Source of the DNA: Lewinellaceae bacterium
Lineage (GTDB): Bacteria > Bacteroidota > Bacteroidia > Chitinophagales > Saprospiraceae
Assembly: GCA_016713985.1 (NCBI GenBank)
Contig: JADJOD010000004.1
Span: forward strand, 248,001 to 312,000
Length of the DNA stretch: 64,000 bases
Direction: 5' to 3'
Both the position numbers and the translations under genes were made by a program. Positions within the stretch are counted from its first letter, which is position 1. Every line of letters begins with the position of its first letter. Below, in pieces: positions 1 through 7,486 of the stretch. The notes beneath the pieces are model-generated. The model had not been told where the DNA came from. It ran no database searches and saw nothing but the letters and a program-made list of their open reading frames with translations.

Positions 1-1
1 C

Positions 2-454
2 GCCGACCTGGTGGACCGGGGCATGGACGATACGGGCGTTCAGGACATGATCTTCAATTCACAAAAGGAAAAAAACCTTCGTTTGCTCGGCCATTGCCTG
101 CTCAACCGCATGGAATTTTTGCCGGAATACCGCACCGCTTTTATTTGGTTGTCAAAAAAAGACTACGAATTGTACAACATCCAGCGCGGCGATACGGAAG
201 GAATTGTAAATTATTTGTTGAGTATCAAGGATGTACGCCTGGCGGCTTTTATCCATAACCAGCCGACCGTCGTAAAACTCAGCCTGCGGTCCAAGGGGGA
301 TTTTGACGTGCAGGACATCTGTAAAAAACATTTTAACGGCGGCGGCCACAAAAATGCCGCCGGCGCCTATTCCCACGACAGCCTCAAGGCGACCATTCAA
401 AAATTTAAAGACCTGCTTCCGCAATATAAAGAAGCATTGTTGAAAAAAAATTAA
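2..454 (+). CDS. DHH-family phosphoesterase (NrnA/RecJ-like), C-terminal part
   Basis: The reading frame is open from the window edge, so the 5' end lies outside. The remaining ~150 residues carry the DHHA1 substrate-binding signature GGGHKNAAG near residues 114-122 of the visible part. This motif is typical of bifunctional oligoribonuclease/PAP phosphatases (NrnA family), which degrade nanoRNAs and 3'-phosphoadenosine 5'-phosphate in the cytosol. The catalytic DHH domain would be upstream and cannot be checked, so a RecJ-like assignment is also possible. The next gene, an FKBP isomerase, starts about 50 nt downstream on the same strand. Confidence 0.85.
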   Translation, partial: ADLVDRGMDDTGVQDMIFNSQKEKNLRLLGHCLLNRMEFLPEYRTAFIWLSKKDYELYNIQRGDTEGIVNYLLSIKDVRLAAFIHNQPTVVKLSLRSKGDFDVQDICKKHFNGGGHKNAAGAYSHDSLKATIQKFKDLLPQYKEALLKKN

Positions 455-501
455 CCCGCGAACAACGAATATTGCTAATAACTCATTCATTTTCAACAAA
501 C

Positions 502-1399
502 ATGCGCAAATTTTATTTTTGCCTTTTTTGCAGCCGTAGTGTTTCACTCAACGGCCTGTGCCAATCGGAGGGATCAAAAACGAGCACGGCTACCGTTTCA
601 TTAACCACACCAACAAAGGCGGACGAAAACCCCAGCCCGGCGAAACGGTACTCGTTCAAACCTACACGTATATCGGCGACTCGCTGATGGCGAGCACACA
701 GAAATCGCTCGGCGGCCCACGGGAATTTGCTCTCTTCCCCCCCGACCGCGCTCCCAAACGTATCCCCGCCATCTACGACGCACTGCTTCTGATGAGTGAA
801 GGCGACAGCGGCACCGTGTATGAAACGATCGACACCTTCCTGCAAAAGTTCATCCCGCCGGCACTTAAAGACAACAAGGAGGTTCGGTATGAAGTCGTGC
901 TGCTTGACGTCGTTTCGCAGGAAGACCTGCAAAAACGGGCTGCTGAAGAGCAACAAAAAAGCCATGGAAGAGCAAAAAAATCGGTGAAGAAGCAAAAACC
1001 CGCGCAGGAAATGTGGCTGCCATGGTGAAAGCCACTGCCGCCGACTACAAATCCGGCAAACTGAACGGCAAACTCACCAGCACACCCTCCGGCCTCAAAA
1101 TGCTGGTTGTTGAACAGGGTTCCGGCGCTGCCATCACCCGCGGTGAACAAATCAAAACCCATTACTACGGCGTACTCACCAATGGTACGATGTTCGACAA
1201 TTCCTTTGAACGTGGTCAGGCATTGCCTTTCCCCGCAGGTGTGGGCCAGATGATCCAGGGTTTTGACGAAGGCGCCATGAAACTCAACCACGGCGGCAAA
1301 GCCTACCTGTTTATCCCGCCGCAACTCGGCTACGGCGATAGAGATCAGGGTACTATTCCGCCTAATTCTGAACTGATTTTTTACATCGAACTTTTGTAA
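502..1399 (+). CDS. FKBP-type peptidyl-prolyl isomerase lipoprotein, frameshifted in this sequence
   Basis: The C-terminal part (from about 1013) is a complete FKBP domain, with THYYG, FDNSFERG, VIQGFDEG-like and FIPPQLGYG blocks; it would catalyse proline isomerisation in periplasmic or surface protein folding. The upstream part (558-1028) is a second, weaker FKBP-like segment. They lie in different frames. Removing one A from each of the runs at 955-960 and 974-980 joins them through a coiled AMEEQ...GEEAKTRAGN linker. The N-terminus from ATG 502 becomes a lipoprotein signal (AAVVFHSTAC) if one T is dropped from the run at 524-529, and one further shift is needed near 557-562. Several homopolymer indels in one gene suggest sequence error rather than decay, but a pseudogene cannot be excluded. 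Confidence 0.75.
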
Positions 1400-1401
1400 A
1401 T

Positions 1402-1500
1402 TAAAGGGGTTTCAGGGTTTCAGGGTTTAAATGGTTTCAAGGTTGCAATAACGTGTAACCTTGAAACCATTTAAACCCTGAAACCCTGAAACCTTTAAAA
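1402..1500. terminator. Long inverted repeat built from TTTCAGGG words
   Basis: Arms of about 42 nt (1402-1444 and 1457-1499) are almost perfect reverse complements around a 12-nt loop. The left arm contains tandem gggtttca words and the right arm their complements. It lies between the FKBP stop and the prfB start, so it can terminate the upstream transcript or shape a prfB leader. The same word recurs four times at 47867-47910. Confidence 0.7.
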
Positions 1501-1517
1501 TTTTTCCGTTTCCAGTT

Positions 1518-2628
1518 ATGACGATCGAACAACTCAAGGAGTTGAAGGATAAACTGGCGGTCCTCAGGAGGTATCTTTGACGTGGATAACCGAATCCGCG
1601 AAACAGAGGACCTGACCAGCCAAACCCTCGACCCCAATTTTTGGAATGACCCCAAACGTGCAGAAACCATCCAGCGCAAAATCGGCATCAGTAACCGCTG
1701 GCTCGACGATTACAACCTGATCGCCCGCGAGGTAGACGATCTGGAAGGCCTTTTTGAATTTCAAAAGGAAGGCCTGACCACCGACGAAGAAGTGGATGCC
1801 CAATACGCCAAAACAGCCGGTATCCTGGCCGACGCCGAATTCCGCAGTACCCTGAACCAGAAGGAAGACTCCATGAACGCCGTGCTCACGATCAACGCGG
1901 GCGCCGGCGGCACCGAGGCTTGCGACTGGTCGGCCATGTTGCTGCGGATGTACCGCATGTGGGCCGAAAAATCGGGTTTTAAAGTCATCGAACTGTTCGA
2001 ACAGGACGGCGATGCGGCCGGTATCAAATCCGCCAGCATCGAAATTCGCGGCGACTACGCTTATGGCTGGCTTAAAGGTGAAAACGGCGTGCACCGCCTC
2101 GTACGTATCAGCCCTTTTAATGCCCAGGGCAAACGCCAGACCTCGTTTTCATCGGTATTTGTGTACCCGCTGATCGAAGACAACGAGATCGAAATTGTGG
2201 TGAACCCCGACGATATCCGATGGGATGTATTCCGTGCTTCCGGCGCGGGTGGCCAGCACGTCAACCGGACCGAATCCGCCGTGCGGCTCCGCACATGCCC
2301 TCCGGGCGTGGTAGCCGAGTGCCAGCAGGACCGCAGCCAGCACCAGAACCGCGACCTCGCCATGAATATGCTGAAAAGCCGCTTGTATGAACTCGAAATG
2401 CGCAAACGCCAGGCGGAAAAAGACAAAATTGAATCCGGCAAAAGCAAAATTGAATGGGGCAGCCAGATTCGCTCCTACGTGCTCGACGACCGCTGGGTGA
2501 AAGATTTGCGCAGTGGCCACAAAGTACACAACCCCGACGCCGTGCTCGACGGCGACCTCGACGGTTTTTTGAAAGCTTACCTGATGTGGGAAAGAAACCC
2601 GACGGGTGTGGTGGTGGAAGAGGATTGA
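1518..2628 (+). CDS. prfB: Peptide chain release factor 2, expressed by programmed +1 frameshifting
   Basis: Class I release factor that reads UGA/UAA stop codons and triggers peptide release in the ribosome. The first 20 codons (ATG 1518, MTIEQLKELKDK...) run into an in-frame TGA at 1578. The sequence AGGAGG tat CTT TGA C is the classic RF2 autoregulatory site, and skipping T1578 continues as YLDVDNR through to 2628. The product is 369 residues, normal for RF2. The catalytic GGQ motif is present (GAGGQHVNRTESAVR, ~residue 237). Low RF2 lets the ribosome pause on UGA and shift, so RF2 controls its own synthesis. It is followed by a repeat-based intergenic hairpin and a convergent gene. Confidence 0.97.
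1566..1581 (+). promoter_or_regulatory. Programmed +1 ribosomal frameshift site of prfB
   Basis: An internal Shine-Dalgarno-like AGGAGG (1566-1571) stands three bases before the CTT TGA C slippery stop (1575-1581). This arrangement is the established RF2 frameshift signal: pairing with 16S rRNA pushes the ribosome to slip from CUU to UUU while UGA is decoded slowly. Confidence 0.95.
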
Positions 2629-2653
2629 GTCGGCAACTTGCACCGGCCGGGTT

Positions 2654-2826
2654 TTTGACAGGATTGACAGGATCTACAGGATCTACAGGATCTACAGGAT
2701 TGACAGGATTGACAGGATTGACAGGATTGACAGGATTGACAGGGTCTACAGGATTGACAGGATTTACGAGTGTACTTGAATTAATTATAACATCCTGTAA
2801 ATCATGTAAATCCTGTCAAACAAACC
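2654..2826. repeat. Tandem 9-nt repeats plus inverted copies
   Basis: Twelve consecutive 9-nt units of the form ATTGACAGG or ATCTACAGG occupy 2654-2761. After a spacer, complementary words (cctgtaaat, cctgtcaa) appear at about 2791-2821. The array can fold on itself and sits between two convergent genes (prfB and the outer-membrane protein), so a bidirectional terminator role is likely. It is too regular and too short-period to be coding. Confidence 0.75.
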
Positions 2827-2858
2827 CCTGTCGCCTCCCTTCAGAACCGCATTTTTTT

Positions 2859-4157
2859 TCAAAACGCCAGCCCAATCTTCAACTCCGAAAACCAATGCGA
2901 GGGTTCTGTAAACTCGAACCGGCTGAAATCAAGTTCATCCCAGGCCACCCCGAATTTGTAGTTGATAAATCCGTTGCGGAACAGGCGGTATTGGAAACCG
3001 ACGATGGGTGACAATTGCGCGGCGCTTATCCATCGGTCACGGGAAGGGGTAAGTATAAATGCGCTGTAATTCCAATGGTACCGGGCATTTACGGCGCCAT
3101 AAATACCGGAAAGATTGTTGCCCGATTTTCCACGCGCGATGCGGCTTTTTTGCAAAAAATACCAGCGGGGTTCGGCAGAAACCGACATACCGTATTCCCA
3201 CACCAGTTTCCGGCCCTCATCCGTAATAAAAACATCCCAGCCGATGGCGGTTAAAGCGCCTTCCAACTCAACGGAAAAGGACGACTCTCCTATTTTGCGT
3301 TCGTAAGCAAACGAAGGCGAAAACCGCATCATATCGCTCCGCAACTGAACGGCCCTGAGCAGGTCGATTTTGAACATCTGCCGGTCTTCCTGAAAACAGC
3401 GCAACACGTCGCAATAAGAACTGCCTTCACCTTGCCGGTATTTTGGCGCTCCGATAGCAAGGCCCAAGGCCACACGTGTATTAAAAAAGAAGGGATTGTC
3501 CCGGAAATGGGGGTTCCCGGAATAGGTGGTATTCCGGAAACCCGCACCTGCGTTGATATCCACATACCCGAAGCGAAACAATCGCCGCTGTAAACCAAAA
3601 CGCAAACTGTACGTATTGGAAGAAAACCAGTTGCCCGGGTCCGGCCCGTCTCTCCGGCTCTGCTGAACACGGCCGTATTCGAGTCCGATGTAGTTGCCGG
3701 AAAGGTTATTGGCGCTTTTTCCATGTCTGATTCGCGCGGGCATATCGTAATACAAACGCGGTTCGACGCGCCACTCCGTTCGCCGCTGTTTTCCTTTGAT
3801 AAAGTCACCTTCCAGGAAACCCGCAGATCCGGTTGTGTGGACGGACAGGAATTTGTTGATTTTATACTCGGCCGATAATTCAAGCCGGGAAATATCGGAA
3901 TTGGCGTCGTCGTATGGTGTGCTAATCCGATTGTTTTCATTTTCATTAAACGGCAACATGGCGGCCAAAACGTTCCATTTGAACAGAAGCCGGGTCGGTT
4001 TTTGCGTCCCGAATACATAGTCATAACGGTTAATGAAGCGTTGTTTTTCAAATTGGCCGGTATCCTGAGCGACGCTGAGGAAGGTGGTGTCGCCGGTTTG
4101 GCAAAAGGCCGTTACACCGGCGAACGTGACAAAAAGCAGGGTTGCAAAATGTTTCAT
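2859..4157 (-). CDS. Putative outer-membrane beta-barrel protein
   Basis: About 432 residues. ATG 4157 is preferred over an in-frame TTG at 4187 because it gives a clean signal peptide (MKHFATLLFVTFAGVTAFCQ). The mature part alternates aromatic and polar residues in beta-hairpin style, contains repeated short motifs such as SGNYIGLEYG and SGIYGAVNARYHW, and ends in a terminal Phe (LKIGLAF), as many outer-membrane barrels do. No enzymatic motif is recognised. It is the last gene of an operon with a sigma factor, a putative anti-sigma protein and a DUF4097-like protein, so it may be a target or sensor of that stress module (inference). Confidence 0.7.
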   Translation of the reverse strand: MKHFATLLFVTFAGVTAFCQTGDTTFLSVAQDTGQFEKQRFINRYDYVFGTQKPTRLLFKWNVLAAMLPFNENENNRISTPYDDANSDISRLELSAEYKINKFLSVHTTGSAGFLEGDFIKGKQRRTEWRVEPRLYYDMPARIRHGKSANNLSGNYIGLEYGRVQQSRRDGPDPGNWFSSNTYSLRFGLQRRLFRFGYVDINAGAGFRNTTYSGNPHFRDNPFFFNTRVALGLAIGAPKYRQGEGSSYCDVLRCFQEDRQMFKIDLLRAVQLRSDMMRFSPSFAYERKIGESSFSVELEGALTAIGWDVFITDEGRKLVWEYGMSVSAEPRWYFLQKSRIARGKSGNNLSGIYGAVNARYHWNYSAFILTPSRDRWISAAQLSPIVGFQYRLFRNGFINYKFGVAWDELDFSRFEFTEPSHWFSELKIGLAF

Positions 4158-4187
4158 GACAAATTTAGACAATTCGTTGTTTTTCAA

Positions 4188-5072
4188 TTATTTAATGGTA
4201 ATATTCCCGAGTGTCGTTTCAATCAGGATAAGCGGATACTGGTCGTTTTGATGCAAGGAGGCTTGCTGGTCGTCGCCGGTAGCGCCTGCATCTAAACGGA
4301 GCGCCAGCGGAGTGGTTACCGCTCCGTGATTGGCGTGCAGGTCAAAATTGTGCCGGTAAGGCAGCGCCGCCGCCACGGTTACGTCGCCTTTCGACGCGCG
4401 CACCGTCAGGTTTTTGGTATGGATACCGGCTTCCACGTTTACGGCGCCATATTCACTCTGAACGGTGCAATCATTGCGAATACCCGTGAGTGACACGTCC
4501 GCCCGTTTGGCCTGCACAACTACGGGTCCGGAGAGTTGGTCGCCCTCCACATTCCCGTAGCGGCTGTCTACCTGCACTTTTCCGCCGAGTTGGACCAGGT
4601 TAAAAGAGCAGAATTCGCCGGTAAGCGCCACGGCGGCCGTGATTTTTTCCAGCCTTGCGCTGCCGAATTTGTTGCTCAGCGTGGTCGGGCAATCGGCCGG
4701 GACAAGCACTTTTATTTTTGCTTTCAGGTTGGATACCGGCAAGGGGGTGCCTGCGGGTATACCGACATAGGCGCGGATAAACATCTTTTTTCCAATCGTG
4801 GACGTTACAAATTTCCAGGCGCCGAGGTCGGCCTTTGCGCTGTCGATTTTGGGGTGCCGGGCCGAAAGATCAGCCGTTACGGTCACGGTTTTTTCGCCGG
4901 GCGGTGCGGCTTCCACTTCCACATCCGCTTTTTCACAGATGATCTCCAGGGTGTTTCCCGGTTTCCATTTGAGGGTCTTTTGCACCGTTTTTGTGACGAC
5001 CTGGAGCGTAGTCTGGGCTGCCGTTCCACCCGCTGCAAGCAGCAGGGCGAACAGGATCAAATATGGTTTCAT
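4188..5072 (-). CDS. Secreted DUF4097-like beta-strand repeat protein
   Basis: 294 residues with a signal peptide (MKPYLILFALLLAAGGTAAQ) followed by short repeated beta units (for example LEKITAAVALTGEF, QVDSRYGNVEG, VQSEYGAVNVEAG, VRASKGDVTVAA). The regular G-x-V/N spacing suggests a right-handed beta-helix or stacked-strand fold, as in the DUF4097 adhesin-like family. Location should be periplasm or cell surface. Its stop lies 30 nt before the ATG of the outer-membrane protein gene, and it follows an anti-sigma-like gene. Such proteins commonly accompany ECF sigma modules in Bacteroidota, but their biochemical function is unknown. Confidence 0.7.
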   Translation of the reverse strand: MKPYLILFALLLAAGGTAAQTTLQVVTKTVQKTLKWKPGNTLEIICEKADVEVEAAPPGEKTVTVTADLSARHPKIDSAKADLGAWKFVTSTIGKKMFIRAYVGIPAGTPLPVSNLKAKIKVLVPADCPTTLSNKFGSARLEKITAAVALTGEFCSFNLVQLGGKVQVDSRYGNVEGDQLSGPVVVQAKRADVSLTGIRNDCTVQSEYGAVNVEAGIHTKNLTVRASKGDVTVAAALPYRHNFDLHANHGAVTTPLALRLDAGATGDDQQASLHQNDQYPLILIETTLGNITIK

Positions 5073-5097
5073 ACTTATAATGTGCTGAATGTGAGTG

Positions 5098-5694
5098 CTA
5101 TATCATGGTCATCATTTGGCGGAGCAAACCCGATCGTTCCCGTTCGATCCGGACAAGTTGGGCCGCCAGAGCCGGGTCGTCGCCGTACCGGCCAAGGGTA
5201 TTTCTGAGTTCTTTTTTTGCCTCGGAGAGCTCGTCGAGTTCGGATTTTAACGCTATAAAATCGGGTTGCTCGCAGACGGGCGCCCGGGACGCACAAAGTG
5301 TTTCAAGCATTTCGAAAGCGGCGTCGTCCTTCTCCTGCACCGAATTGCGGATTTCTTCATTGAGGGTTTCCTGGGTCACTACCACCCTGCCCTGCTTGGA
5401 AGTATCCGGCGACATAAACCACCAGGCGCCCAGCAGGAGCAAACCGACGGCGGCGGCGGCAAGTATTTTCCGGGAAAAACCGATCCGGATGGCTTTTTTT
5501 TGCACCAGCGCGTTTTCCAGATTGCTCCAGATTTGCGCAGGCGGGTCGTACTGCGGCAGGCTGCGGGCCGATTCGCTCAGTAACCCGTCGGCGTCGAGGG
5601 CCGCTTCCAGGTCATCCCACAAACCGGTGGGTGGTTCGTATTCGGGAAGTTGGCCCAAAGCCTTTTGCAAGGTGTTGATATTCAGTTCTTTCAT
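5098..5694 (-). CDS. Putative anti-sigma factor, single-pass membrane protein
   Basis: 198 residues from ATG 5694, which overlaps the sigma-factor stop in an ATGA arrangement. The N-terminal half has two related segments (LGQLPEYEPPTGLWDDLEAAL and SLPQYDPPAQIWSNLENAL). A single hydrophobic helix (ILAAAAVGLLLLGAWWFM, ~95-112) follows, then a charged, probably coiled-coil C-terminal part. This topology (cytosolic sigma-binding part, one membrane helix, outer domain) and translational coupling to an ECF sigma factor suggest an anti-sigma role. No zinc-binding anti-sigma motif is seen, so it is not the ZAS type. Confidence 0.7.
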   Translation of the reverse strand: MKELNINTLQKALGQLPEYEPPTGLWDDLEAALDADGLLSESARSLPQYDPPAQIWSNLENALVQKKAIRIGFSRKILAAAAVGLLLLGAWWFMSPDTSKQGRVVVTQETLNEEIRNSVQEKDDAAFEMLETLCASRAPVCEQPDFIALKSELDELSEAKKELRNTLGRYGDDPALAAQLVRIERERSGLLRQMMTMI

Positions 5695-6203
5695 ACGACA
5701 GTGAGCATTTCGCGCAAGCGCTTTTTGGCGTAAAAAAGTTGCGATTTCGAGGTGCCTTCCGAAATGCCGAGCAGGTCTCCGATCTCTTTGTGGGCATAAC
5801 CTTCCACTTCTGCAAGTACAAAAACGGCGCGGTAACCTTCCGGAAGTGACTGGATGGCGCGTTCGAGGTATTCGGCGTCGATCGAGGTGCCCCAATCCAC
5901 CGGGCCGGTTTCGCGATGAGGTTCGAGTGGTTCAAAAATGATCCGCCGGCGGCGCAATTCGCTGAGCGCGGTGCGCACCACGATGGTTTTGATCCAGGCG
6001 CCGAGCGTACTTTTTCCCTGAAAATCAGGAAGATGGCGGAATACCTGTAAAAACGCGTCCTGCAATATTTCACCTGCCGTTTCGAAATCGCCGGTCATCC
6101 GGTAAGCCAGCGTATACATCGCCCGTTTATACCGCTCGTACAACTCGTGTTGTGCGTTGCGATTGTCTGCCAGGCAAAGTTCAATCAGGTTGCGTTCGTT
6201 CAT
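5691..6203 (-). CDS. ECF-type RNA polymerase sigma factor
   Basis: 170 residues with both conserved regions of group 4 sigma factors. Region 2 is at about 20-90 (HELYERYKRAMYTLAYRMTGD, AGEILQDAFLQVFRHL, LGAWIKTIVVRTAL). Region 4 is at about 110-165 (IQSLPEGYRAVFVLAEVEGYAHKEIGDLLGISEGTSKSQLFYAKKRLR), with a helix-turn-helix for the -35 region. First gene of a four-gene minus-strand operon (sigma, anti-sigma, DUF4097-like, outer-membrane protein). Probably held inactive at the membrane until a cell-envelope signal releases it (inference from family and context). Confidence 0.93.
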   Translation of the reverse strand: MNERNLIELCLADNRNAQHELYERYKRAMYTLAYRMTGDFETAGEILQDAFLQVFRHLPDFQGKSTLGAWIKTIVVRTALSELRRRRIIFEPLEPHRETGPVDWGTSIDAEYLERAIQSLPEGYRAVFVLAEVEGYAHKEIGDLLGISEGTSKSQLFYAKKRLREMLTVV

Positions 6204-6371
6204 TCGATGTACCCGTCGCTTATTCCGAAAAGGTATACAACAAAGAGGGGCGGTGTGGAGAGAATCGTTGTATGGGAGGTTAATTATTTTGAAAAAATCT
6301 GTTGATCATGTCTTAAACAAACATTTATATTACTGAATATCAACAAATTAAGATATTTATTTTTCGGCAAA

Positions 6372-7481
6372 TCATTTCAAAAAATACATCTCGATTTCCC
6401 CTTTGTACTTGGCGTTCACCTTGCCGCGATGTTCGAACTGGTAGCGATCTTTGGCAAGCAGGTAGGTAGATTCGGATACGTTGATCCGGCCTTTTTCGCC
6501 GTTGCTTTCGAGCCGGGCGGCGATATTCACGTCATCGCCCCAGATGTCGAACGCAAATTTGGTGTTGCCCACCACACCCGCTATGACGGAGCCGCTGTGA
6601 ATGCCGATACGCACATCGAAGGCCGTTTCGCCGGCTTTCATACGTTTTTCCTTTTCGGCATGGATAAATCCGAGAATTTCGACGGCTGCATCCACCACCC
6701 GGAGGGCGTGGTTGTCATCGGGGCGCGGGAGGCCACATACTGCGAGATAGGCGTCGCCGATGGTTTTGATCTTTTCAACCCGGTGTTTGCTGAATATGGT
6801 ATCGATGGCCTGGAAGTAATAATCCAGTTCCTCGATCAGCGCTTCCGGCGGCATTTTTTCGGCAACTTTGGTAAATTCCACAAAATCGAGGAAAATCACG
6901 GTCACGTTGTCGTAGCGACAGGGTTTGACCTTGCCGTGTTTTTTGAGTTCCGCAGCAATTTCGTCGGGCAGGATATTGAGCAACAGGTGTTCCGATTTTT
7001 CTTTTTCTTCTTCGAGTTCGCGTGTTCTCAGTTTCACTTTTTCTTCGAGGTGTTCGTTGGCGGCCTGCAGGTCGCTTACCAGTTGGGTATTGTGCTGGTG
7101 CAAATAATACTTTTCCACCGCCATATCGAGCGTGTGTTTGAGTTCTGCCTGGTCCCAGGGTTTGGTAAGGTAGCGGTAAATGCTGCAGGAATTGATGGCT
7201 TTAATAATCACCTCCACGTCGCTGAAACCCGTGAGGATAATCCGCACGATACCGCTGTTTTCGGGTATTTTGCTGAACAGTTCAACCCCGGTGCAATTGG
7301 GCATCCGCTGGTCGGAAATAATTACCGGCACTTCTTCCGCTTGAACGATTTCGAGTGCTTCTGCCGGAGAAGCGGTGATCAACACGTTGAAATCACGCCT
7401 GAACGCCGATTTAAAAACGATCAGGTTGTCTTCCTCGTCGTCTACATAAAGTACGGTGGGCTTTTCCGGAATATTCATCAC
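6372..7481 (-). CDS. Response regulator fused to class III adenylate cyclase
   Basis: 369 residues. The N-terminal receiver domain has the acidic pair D14/D15, phospho-acceptor D57, T84 and K107. A coiled-coil linker spans ~132-165. The class III cyclase domain (~185-369) has metal-binding D199 and D243, the adenine-selecting pair K239 and D312, and transition-state residues N319 and R323, so it should make cAMP rather than cGMP. It starts 5 nt after the stop of the hybrid kinase gene, making that kinase its likely phosphodonor; the kinase has no receiver of its own. Third gene of the lipoxygenase operon. All key residues are present, so an active enzyme is expected. Confidence 0.93.
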   Translation of the reverse strand: MMNIPEKPTVLYVDDEEDNLIVFKSAFRRDFNVLITASPAEALEIVQAEEVPVIISDQRMPNCTGVELFSKIPENSGIVRIILTGFSDVEVIIKAINSCSIYRYLTKPWDQAELKHTLDMAVEKYYLHQHNTQLVSDLQAANEHLEEKVKLRTRELEEEKEKSEHLLLNILPDEIAAELKKHGKVKPCRYDNVTVIFLDFVEFTKVAEKMPPEALIEELDYYFQAIDTIFSKHRVEKIKTIGDAYLAVCGLPRPDDNHALRVVDAAVEILGFIHAEKEKRMKAGETAFDVRIGIHSGSVIAGVVGNTKFAFDIWGDDVNIAARLESNGEKGRINVSESTYLLAKDRYQFEHRGKVNAKYKGEIEMYFLK

Positions 7482-7486
7482 AAGTC

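Noticed and set aside
1578..1580. In-frame stop in prfB as a sequencing error or pseudogene
   Set aside because: The surrounding AGGAGG...CTTTGAC is the conserved programmed frameshift site, so this stop is functional.
2454..3011. Plus-strand frame with a GLTGSTGLTG repeat protein
   Set aside because: It is only the translation of the 9-nt intergenic tandem repeat and runs through the end of prfB and into the opposite-strand outer-membrane gene.
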